From the NCBI RefSeq assembly GCF_037154085.1, contig NZ_JBANRM010000002.1, positions 558,001-622,000 of the forward strand: DNA of 64,000 nucleotides. The letters are read 5' to 3'. Positions 58,183 through 64,000 of the stretch are shown piece by piece (the first letter of the stretch is position 1; each line of letters starts with the position of its first letter). This stretch comes from Andeanibacterium fulvum. GTDB lineage: Bacteria > Pseudomonadota > Alphaproteobacteria > Sphingomonadales > Sphingomonadaceae. The position numbers and the translations under genes are program-made. The notes below the pieces were generated by a model. That model saw only the letters and a list, made by a program, of their open reading frames with translations, searched no databases and had not been told where the DNA came from.

Positions 58183-58995
58183 ATGGATATGTTTGCGGCA
58201 GGCGACGAGGATCGCTGGATGCTTCTTCAGCGTCTATCTGATGGTGGTCAGCCAATTGTTGTTCGCACCCGTATCAATCCTGAGATTCACGAGTTCGCGC
58301 GCTCGAATCGAATATCTGCAGTCATTTGTGACGTCGATCCGCCACTGGTGAGCGAGCACGGTATGCCGCTCTGTTTGGATGTGCTGTATGATCTTGAAGA
58401 CAGGATTGTCGCTTTAGCTGATAGCCTTGGTAAAGCTTATCACACCGCAAGTGCCACGGGGGATGCTAGGCGCACAATCTACATCGCTCATTCTGCGGAT
58501 ACGAAGATCGAGAGCGTAGTAGATTTGATACAGGCCGAAGGAACGACAATCTGGACAACTGACGATTTTGCATTCGATAGTTACGAAGAATATGTCATTC
58601 CCACGCCCCTCGACATTCAAATTGACGGTGATCAGGGCGTGATATCCTCGTTGCAGAAGCACGGCGATAACGGGTCTGAGCCGAGAAAAATCGATTTCTG
58701 GTTCTACGGCGATCATTCGTCGTTGGAGAATCTGGCGAGAAGACTTGCCGGTGAAGGAATGGTGATTGACCACTGGCTCGATGGGGATCGCACAGGGCTA
58801 GTCTTGTCCGAGAATGCGCAGGCAACATTTGAACATTTCCAGGATTTAACACCAACTATCCTGGAAGCTTCGCAGGCAGCTGGCGTCGAATACGACGGGT
58901 GGGAAACCATGGTGCTAGCTACTGCTGTCGAAGAGTCCGCTCAACCTCCCCGAAAGTCTCTTTTGAAGCGCCTGTTTCGCAAGACCAAGGAATGA
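58183..58995 (+). CDS. DUF695-RraB two-domain protein
   Basis: A 270-residue protein. Residues about 8-145 resemble DUF695 (DRWMLLQRLSDGGQPIVVRT; LYDLEDRIVAL; FDSYEEYVIPTP). Residues about 148-250 resemble RraB (DGDQGVISSLQKHGD; IDFWFYGDHSSLENLARRL; GVEYDGWETMV). RraB inhibits RNase E in E. coli by binding its C-terminal region; whether this fusion does so is unknown. The tail is basic (KSLLKRLFRKTKE). It has lower GC than its surroundings and is flanked by repeats on both sides. Confidence 0.8.
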   Translation: MDMFAAGDEDRWMLLQRLSDGGQPIVVRTRINPEIHEFARSNRISAVICDVDPPLVSEHGMPLCLDVLYDLEDRIVALADSLGKAYHTASATGDARRTIYIAHSADTKIESVVDLIQAEGTTIWTTDDFAFDSYEEYVIPTPLDIQIDGDQGVISSLQKHGDNGSEPRKIDFWFYGDHSSLENLARRLAGEGMVIDHWLDGDRTGLVLSENAQATFEHFQDLTPTILEASQAAGVEYDGWETMVLATAVEESAQPPRKSLLKRLFRKTKE

Positions 58996-59030
58996 TTCCA
59001 ACTTCGATAAGCTCACCTGCGCATTGGGCA

Positions 59031-59118
59031 ATGCCTGCTTCCCACCCCGTTCCTCTCATTTAGGCCGCAGGCCATACTCCCGGATATCAGACGCTCATTC
59101 ACGTCCGAATTTGTCCAC
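59031..59118. repeat. Right-type flanking repeat after the DUF695-RraB gene
   Basis: An 88-bp match to 21153-21240, ending in CAGACGC, CATTCA and GTCCGAATTTGTCCAC. In both places it lies at the 3' side of a low-GC gene and is followed by a leftward core gene. Confidence 0.7.
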
Positions 59119-59128
59119 ACCGCTAAGG

Positions 59129-59797
59129 TCAGTCCACTTCCGCCAGACCGTTGGCGTAAAGTTCGCCCACGCGGTGGCACGATGGTTGGTGCTGCTTGTC
59201 GCAGCCCCGGCGATACATCAGTTCGGCGGTGCCATAATCCGGTTTGCCGAGATCGCCGTTCTCCAGCATCTGACCGCCGATAACGCAGGCGTCGAAATAT
59301 TCGAGATCGCAGGCAAGAGTGAAGGCCAGGAACGCCCCGGCTTTGTCTTTCGGCCCGCCCACGCCGTTGAATTGCAGTGCGCCGTAGTTGAAGCAGCCCA
59401 GCGCGTGGGACGATCCGCATGCCTCGCCGAAGGCCGCCCTTGCGCCGACCGGATCGGCCGGGCCGCCTCTGCCCTTGTCGAGATACTGGCCCAGCATCTC
59501 GCAGGCTGCGGGAAGGAACTGGGGCAGTTCCGTGCAGGCCCGCCGCAGCTTGGCGCGGGCCTGCACCTGATCCACCGGCCCGCCTGCGCCTTCACTCATG
59601 AACACTGCCACGCGATAACAGCCATCGACCGATCCGGCATCGCATGCCTCGCCAAAGGCCGCCCGCGCGCCCGCAGGATCGCCTGCGTTGAAGGCTTCGC
59701 GGCCCTTGGTCACGGCAGGATGCTCGGCCTCCTGCGCGGCGGCGGCCGCCGGCATGGCAACGGCCAGCAGAATTGCGAATAAGGCCTTCAGTCTCAT
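59129..59797 (-). CDS. Sel1-repeat secreted protein
   Basis: A 222-residue exported protein with signal peptide (residues 1-21, AAAAAQ) and about five Sel1-like helical repeats, each with paired Cys (GEACDAGSVDGCYRVAVFMS; GEACGSSHALGCFNYGALQF; TLACDLEYFDACVIGGQMLE). The regular Cys spacing resembles the Hcp beta-lactamase-like Sel1 group, whose disulfides tie the two helices of each repeat. A protein-binding role in the periplasm is likely. Confidence 0.85.
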   Translation of the reverse strand: MRLKALFAILLAVAMPAAAAAQEAEHPAVTKGREAFNAGDPAGARAAFGEACDAGSVDGCYRVAVFMSEGAGGPVDQVQARAKLRRACTELPQFLPAACEMLGQYLDKGRGGPADPVGARAAFGEACGSSHALGCFNYGALQFNGVGGPKDKAGAFLAFTLACDLEYFDACVIGGQMLENGDLGKPDYGTAELMYRRGCDKQHQPSCHRVGELYANGLAEVD

Positions 59798-59969
59798 GGG
59801 TGCCCCTCCCTGATCGGAAGCATCCTGCGGCAGGGGAGTGAATTGTCAATCGTGGGCGATGGACAGGCATGGGCGATGGACGGGCATGCGCGATGGGCAG
59901 GTTCGCCGTTCACACTCGACACATGAAGCCTGAATGACTAGGCGTGGCCACGCGAAAGGGGCCCGTGCA

Positions 59970-60641
59970 GTGAAGCTGATCATCGGCAACAAGAATTATT
60001 CGAGCTGGTCGCTGCGCGGCTGGCTGGCAGTCAAGCAGTCCGGGCTCCATTTCGAGGAGCTGACCGTCAACATCAATGGCGAGGACTGGGAAGAGGCCAA
60101 GCGCGAACAAGGCGATTTCGCACCCTCCGGCGGCAAGGTGCCGATCCTGTGGGACGGCGATGTGGTGATCTGGGACAGTCTGGCGATCCTCGAATATCTG
60201 GCCGACCGCGTTGGCCGGGATCGCTTCTGGCCCAAGGACGATGCCGCGCGCGGCATGGCCCGTTCGATGGTGGCGGAAATGCATTCCTCCTACCTGCCGC
60301 TGCGCCGCGCCATGCCGATGAATGTCCGCCGCCGCTTCGAAGGTGTGCAGCTGACGGACGAGGTAAAGGGCAACATCGTGCGCATCCTCACACTGTGGGC
60401 AGAGGCGCGGGCGCGGTTCGGCAAGGGCGGGCCGTTCCTGTTCGGCACCTTCTGCGCGGCCGATATCTTCTATGCCCCCATCGTCAGCCGTTTCCTGACC
60501 TATGGCATCGGGGTGCCCGGCTTTGCCGAGGCCTATATGCAGGCCCTGTGGGAGCATGAATGGATGCAGGCCTGGGTCAACGCGGCCGAGGACGAGCAAT
60601 GGGTGATCGCCCAGTGGGACGCGCCGCCGGTCAGCGCCTGA
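59970..60641 (+). CDS. Glutathione S-transferase
   Basis: A 223-residue GST. The N-terminal thioredoxin-like domain begins MKLIIGNKNYSSWSLRGWLA with a Ser in the catalytic position and includes GKVPILWDGDVVIWDSLAIL (cis-Pro and the SNAIL-like glutathione-binding motif). The C-terminal helical domain holds FGTFCAADIFYAPIVSRF. The GTG at 59970 after AAAGGGG fits family N-termini better than an ATG 12 codons upstream. Confidence 0.9.
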   Translation: MKLIIGNKNYSSWSLRGWLAVKQSGLHFEELTVNINGEDWEEAKREQGDFAPSGGKVPILWDGDVVIWDSLAILEYLADRVGRDRFWPKDDAARGMARSMVAEMHSSYLPLRRAMPMNVRRRFEGVQLTDEVKGNIVRILTLWAEARARFGKGGPFLFGTFCAADIFYAPIVSRFLTYGIGVPGFAEAYMQALWEHEWMQAWVNAAEDEQWVIAQWDAPPVSA

Positions 60642-60644
60642 GGA

Positions 60645-61109
60645 TCATTTGATCCGGTCAGTGGGATAGGGCGTGCCGTCTCGGTGGAGATAACCGCCTT
60701 CGGTGAACACCATGTCGATATCGGAATAGGCGCCGCCCGTGCTCCGGTCACCGGCGCTGACCACCACGAAGCTGCAATCGGCCTCGCTCTCGTTGCGCAG
60801 ATGGTGGCCATTGGTCCGGCCCATTGCCCAGGCGGCGACATCCCCGGCGCGCAGCACAATGCGGGCATCGTCCTCCACCAGCACGGCCTCGCCGCTCAGC
60901 ATCACCAGCAACTCGTCCTCGCCCTCGTGCCAGTGGCGCTGGGAAGACCAGGCACCGGGCTTCAGCACCACATGGCTCGCCCCGAAGGCAGTCAGCCCGC
61001 CCGCCGGCGCCAGGCGCCGCCACCAGCGGCCCTCCACTTCCCGGTCGAAGGGCGCGGGATAGCCGGTGGCGTTGGATTGGGGGATGGCTTCGACGTCGAG
61101 CTTGGGCAT
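60645..61109 (-). CDS. Cupin-domain protein
   Basis: A 154-residue single-domain cupin. Motif 1 is WSSQRHWHEGEDELLVMLSGE (metal-binding His, His, Glu) and motif 2 DVAAWAMGRTNGHHLRNES (His). The small size suggests a binding or isomerase-type cupin. MPKLDVEAIP at 61109 is chosen; longer frames overlap the dapE promoter region. It converges on the GST gene. Confidence 0.85.
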   Translation of the reverse strand: MPKLDVEAIPQSNATGYPAPFDREVEGRWWRRLAPAGGLTAFGASHVVLKPGAWSSQRHWHEGEDELLVMLSGEAVLVEDDARIVLRAGDVAAWAMGRTNGHHLRNESEADCSFVVVSAGDRSTGGAYSDIDMVFTEGGYLHRDGTPYPTDRIK

Positions 61110-61165
61110 GGCGGGGCGCTCCTCCTTGTATCGCCCGCGCATAGCCCATATGCGCTTGTCCAGCC

Positions 61166-62317
61166 ATGACAGAACCATCCGCGAACGTCGTCGATCTTGC
61201 CGCCGCGCTGATCGCCTGCCCCTCCGTCACCCCGGCTACGGGCGCGGTGTTCGATTGCCTTGAGGCAATGCTCGAACCGTTGGGTTTCGCGGTCCATCGC
61301 TTCATCGCGGGGGAGCCGCCTGCCGGGCCGGTGGAGAACCTCTTCGCCATCCGCAAGGGGCCGGAAGGATCGAAGCACTTCGCCTTCGCCGGCCATGTCG
61401 ACGTGGTGCCCGCGGGCGAGGGCTGGACGGGCGATCCCTTCACGCCGGAAGTTCGCGCCATGCCGGGCGGGGACCTGCTCTACGGGCGCGGGGCAGTGGA
61501 CATGAAGGGCGCGGTCGCTGCGATGATCGCGGCGCTGCACGATATTCCGGCCGATGCCGGGACGGTCAGCCTCATCATCACCGGCGACGAGGAGGGCGAG
61601 GCGATGCACGGCACGCGCGCCCTGATCGATCACATGCGTGTAGTTAGTGAAATTCCCGACCTCTGCCTGGTGGGCGAACCGACTTCGGTGAACCGGCTGG
61701 GCGACATGATGAAGATCGGCCGCCGCGGGTCGATCAACGCCTGGTTCGAGGTGGAAGGGCGTGAAGGCCATGTCGCCTATCCCCATCTGGCCGATAATCC
61801 GATCCCGCGCCTTGTCGCCCTGATGGCCGATCTGGATGCGATGGAACTGGATAATGGCAATGACTGGTTCCAGCCCTCCAATCTCGAAATCACCGAGATC
61901 ACTGTGGGCAATCCGGCTACCAATGTGATCCCGCCCCGCGCCAGCGCCCGTATTTCGATCCGTTTCAACGATACGCATACGGGTGCGGACCTGTCGCGCC
62001 GGGTCAGCGAGATCGCTCACCGCCACGGTGCCAGCGCGCGCCCGATCATTTATGGCGAGCCTTTCCTGACCCCGCCGGGCGCCTTTTCGCAGATCATTGC
62101 CGATGCGGTGCAGGCGGAAACCGGCCTTACGCCCGAACCTTCCACCAGCGGCGGCACGTCGGATGCGCGGTTCCTGAAAGACCTGTGCCCGGTGATCGAA
62201 TTCGGCCTGCTCAACGCCACGATGCACAAGCGCGACGAAGCCGTGGCGGTTGACGATCTGGAAACGCTGGTGCGGATCTATCGCAGAGTTGTGCTGGCCG
62301 CTCTGGGGGCTTGCTAA
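61166..62317 (+). CDS. dapE: Succinyl-diaminopimelate desuccinylase
   Basis: A 383-residue zinc-dependent M20 enzyme of lysine/meso-diaminopimelate synthesis. Metal ligands are seen in FAGHVDVVP (His), GRGAVDMKG (Asp), GDEEGEA (Glu-Glu) and a C-terminal His (NATMHKRDEAV). The dimerisation domain covers about 180-295 (RRGSINAWFEVEGREGHVAY). It is adjacent to its divergently transcribed neighbour by 56 bp. Confidence 0.95.
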   Translation: MTEPSANVVDLAAALIACPSVTPATGAVFDCLEAMLEPLGFAVHRFIAGEPPAGPVENLFAIRKGPEGSKHFAFAGHVDVVPAGEGWTGDPFTPEVRAMPGGDLLYGRGAVDMKGAVAAMIAALHDIPADAGTVSLIITGDEEGEAMHGTRALIDHMRVVSEIPDLCLVGEPTSVNRLGDMMKIGRRGSINAWFEVEGREGHVAYPHLADNPIPRLVALMADLDAMELDNGNDWFQPSNLEITEITVGNPATNVIPPRASARISIRFNDTHTGADLSRRVSEIAHRHGASARPIIYGEPFLTPPGAFSQIIADAVQAETGLTPEPSTSGGTSDARFLKDLCPVIEFGLLNATMHKRDEAVAVDDLETLVRIYRRVVLAALGAC

Positions 62318-62324
62318 AAGTCTC

Positions 62325-62408
62325 CGTCATTGCGAGCGTAGCGAAGCAATCCAGGGGACGGTGCGCCGCGTTCTGGATCGCTAAGGGCCTTGGGTCCTCG
62401 CGATGACC
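62325..62408. repeat. Dispersed inverted repeat, CGTCATTGCGAG type
   Basis: CGTCATTGCGAGCGTAGCG at left with a diverged right arm CTCGCGATGACC. Inner GCAATCCAG/CTGGATCGC arms are also partly mismatched, so this copy is decaying. Confidence 0.75.
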
Positions 62409-62440
62409 AATTTGACTGACATGCCCCGGGGGAATCACGC

Positions 62441-63757
62441 ATGACCGACGCTGCCGAAATGGCAAAGGAAGCCGCGCCGCTCGGCCATGGCAAGCTGCAG
62501 ATGCGGATTCTGTTCGGCTTCCTGCTGGGGTTGGTCGGCGGACTGGCAGTGCACAGCTTCGCCGCCGATGCCGCCTGGGTCGATACGGTCGTGACCTATG
62601 TCACAGGACCCATTGGCCAAATTTTCCTGCGCCTGCTGTTCATGCTGGTGATCCCGCTGCTGTTTTCGGCGCTGGTGGTCGGCATTTCCGAGATGGGCGA
62701 GATTCGTTCGCTGCGGGCGATTGGGATCAGGACGCTGGTCTATACGGTGATTGTCTCGGGCATTGCCGTGGCGCTCTCGCTGGCGCTGGTGAACATTTTG
62801 AAGCCCGGCCAGGGCGTCAATCCCGCCGCTGCGCAGGAATTGCTGGAGCAGGGCAGGGAAAATGCCGCGGGCATCGTCGCCGCCTCCGCCGAAAGCGAGA
62901 TGGGGGTGAGCCAGATCGTCGCCATCGTGCCCAACAATATCGTCGGCGCGATGAGCAATAACGATATCCTTGCGGTGATGTTCTTCGCCCTGTTCTTCGG
63001 CATCGGGCTGCTGCTGGTGAACACGCCGCGCACGGCGGTGCTGAAGGACGCGGTGGAAGGCGTGTTCGAAGTGGCCATGCGCCTGATCGGCATCGTCATC
63101 CAGCTCGCGCCGTTGGCGATCTTCTGCTTCATGTTCAACCTCTCCGCCCAGTTCGGCTGGGACCTGCTGGTGAAACTGGCGGCTTATGTGGGCGTGGTCG
63201 TGCTGGCGCTGGGCCTGCAGATGTTCGGCGTGTTCCCGGCGCTGCTGAAATTCGTTGCGGGCAAGAGCCCGGTCGCCTTCTTCCGCCAGACGCGGGAGGC
63301 GAGCGTGATGGCCTTCTCCACCGCCAGCTCCAACGCGACCCTGCCCACCTCGCTGCGGGTGGCGGAAGGCGGGTTGAAGCTGCCGCCGCGTATTGCACGC
63401 TTCGTGCTGACTATCGGCGCCACCGCCAACCAGAACGGCACGGCGATGTTCGAAGGGGTGACGGTGCTGTTCCTTGCCCAGTTCTTCGGCGTGGACCTGT
63501 CTCTGTCTGATCAGCTCTTCGTGATGCTGGTGTGTATCTTGGCGGGCATCGGTACGGCAGGGGTGCCGGGCGGATCGCTGCCGGTGATTGCGCTGATCTT
63601 GGGCGGCGTTGGCGTGCCGCCAGAAGGGATCGGCCTGATCCTTGGCGTCGACCGCTTCCTCGACATGTGCCGCACGACGCTCAACGTGGTGGGCGATCTG
63701 GTCTGCGCGCAGGTGATTTCTTCGCTGAGCGAGGGGGATGAGCACGCGGAAGCGTGA
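62441..63757 (+). CDS. Dicarboxylate/amino acid:cation symporter
   Basis: A 438-residue inner-membrane carrier of the DAACS (GltP/DctA) family. It has eight membrane helices with re-entrant loops; family motifs are TASSNATLPTSLRVAE (HP1), GATANQNGTAMFEG (TM7, NMDGT-like), and GVPGGSLPVIALIL (HP2). The last helix has DRFLDMCRTTLNVVGD. It likely takes up a dicarboxylate or acidic amino acid with Na+ or H+. The ATG follows GGGGGAAT. Confidence 0.92.
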   Translation: MTDAAEMAKEAAPLGHGKLQMRILFGFLLGLVGGLAVHSFAADAAWVDTVVTYVTGPIGQIFLRLLFMLVIPLLFSALVVGISEMGEIRSLRAIGIRTLVYTVIVSGIAVALSLALVNILKPGQGVNPAAAQELLEQGRENAAGIVAASAESEMGVSQIVAIVPNNIVGAMSNNDILAVMFFALFFGIGLLLVNTPRTAVLKDAVEGVFEVAMRLIGIVIQLAPLAIFCFMFNLSAQFGWDLLVKLAAYVGVVVLALGLQMFGVFPALLKFVAGKSPVAFFRQTREASVMAFSTASSNATLPTSLRVAEGGLKLPPRIARFVLTIGATANQNGTAMFEGVTVLFLAQFFGVDLSLSDQLFVMLVCILAGIGTAGVPGGSLPVIALILGGVGVPPEGIGLILGVDRFLDMCRTTLNVVGDLVCAQVISSLSEGDEHAEA

Positions 63758-63765
63758 GCCCTCTC

Positions 63766-63889
63766 CGCTCGTCCTGAGCCTGTCGAAGGACGCGGGAGAG
63801 GGTTCCTGCTTTATCTGAGTTCAGCGAAGGCCCGACGAGCTTGGGGCAAAGGGCGGTGCGTGTCCTTCGACAGGCTCAGGACGAACGGA
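63766..63889. repeat. Dispersed inverted repeat, TGTCGAAGGA type
   Basis: CGCTCGTCCTGAGCCTGTCG at left and the inverted arm ending CAGGCTCAGGACGAACGG at right, between the symporter and the nth tail. Confidence 0.9.
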
Positions 63890-63916
63890 GTTTGGAGAAA
63901 GGGCGCGTTAGGCCCC

Positions 63917-64000
63917 TTACCCCTTCCGCCCTTTCGGAACCTCCAGCACCTTCGGCTTGAACCCGCATTGCTCCACCACCGGGCAGCGCCAGCATTCGGG
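63917..64000 (-). CDS. nth: Endonuclease III, C-terminal end (partial)
   Basis: The last 27 codons of a leftward gene that enters from the right edge: PECWRCPVVEQCGFKPKVLE and a basic tail. The spacing C-x2-C-x5-C is the end of the C-x6-C-x2-C-x5-C iron-sulphur loop of endonuclease III. MutY has the same loop but continues with a longer C-terminal domain, so Nth is preferred. The catalytic Lys and Asp lie outside the window. Confidence 0.75.
   Translation of the reverse strand, partial: PECWRCPVVEQCGFKPKVLEVPKGRKG

Noticed and set aside
57711..59118. Integron gene-cassette array
   Set aside because: No integron integrase and no clear attC core sites (RYYYAAC/GTTRRRY pairs) were found; the repeat-bounded pattern is kept as an open finding instead.

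Overview
The window is a GC-rich alphaproteobacterial chromosome segment, almost certainly from the order Sphingomonadales (Sphingomonadaceae or Erythrobacteraceae). The evidence is protein resemblance to Sphingobium sp. SYK-6 Lig enzymes, a UPF0262 protein, a CC_3452-family protein, the order rpmH-rnpA-yidD-yidC-engB, and several families of dispersed palindromic repeats of the kind common in sphingomonads. Assignments rest on remembered family motifs and sequence reading, not on database searches.

Region 1 (1-12.9 kb) is a catabolic island. It holds a complete protocatechuate 4,5-cleavage pathway in two divergent arms: leftward DUF1932 dehydrogenase-ligJ-DUF2218-ligA-ligB-ligC, closed by a clear intrinsic terminator, and rightward ligK-ligU-ligI. 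LigAB opens the ring, LigC oxidises the semialdehyde to 2-pyrone-4,6-dicarboxylate (PDC), LigI hydrolyses PDC, LigU tautomerises, LigJ hydrates, and LigK cleaves to pyruvate and oxaloacetate. A 17-bp palindrome in the divergent promoter region is a candidate operator. Around it lie an aldo/keto reductase, a CmcJ/NvfI-like oxidoreductase, a quinone reductase, a Rieske oxygenase and a secreted PQQ-type sugar dehydrogenase.

Region 2 (13-35.4 kb) is mostly housekeeping: qmcA/nfeD, an NDUFA9-like protein, an old-yellow-enzyme oxidoreductase, ftsH, an orphan ParA, rpoZ, a cardiolipin-synthase-like PLD enzyme, dnaB, cdd, mgtC, an M14 carboxypeptidase with two paralogous envelope proteins, galE, rpmJ, and small regulators and enzymes. 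At 28.2 kb a near-consensus promoter drives a stretch with no gene that folds into a 6S-like RNA architecture.

Region 3 (36.2-47.7 kb) is the most interesting part. An 11.5-kb element has split comM (yifB) in two, exactly before its Walker A motif. The two comM halves join in frame through an 8-bp repeat to give a normal 502-residue protein. The element carries a large serine integrase at its left edge, a second small serine recombinase preceded by a 42-bp dyad, a 764-residue protein resembling phage ejection (internal virion) proteins, an HNH endonuclease, small secreted proteins, and unknown genes at both ends, but no capsid, portal, tail or conjugation genes. It looks like a phage satellite or a heavily reduced prophage.

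Region 4 (48.5-64 kb) returns to core genome: a periplasmic ClpP-fold protein, the rpmH-rnpA-yidD-yidC-engB block, a DsbA-like protein, a copper-uptake pair (DUF2946 protein plus an OprC-like TonB receptor), a Sel1 protein, GST, cupin, dapE, a dicarboxylate symporter, and the tail of nth. At 57.5-59.1 kb, and again at 20.7-21.2 kb, low-GC orphan genes are bounded by matching ~65-bp and ~85-bp imperfect repeats, which suggests a repeat-bounded gene unit not explained by any standard mobile element.
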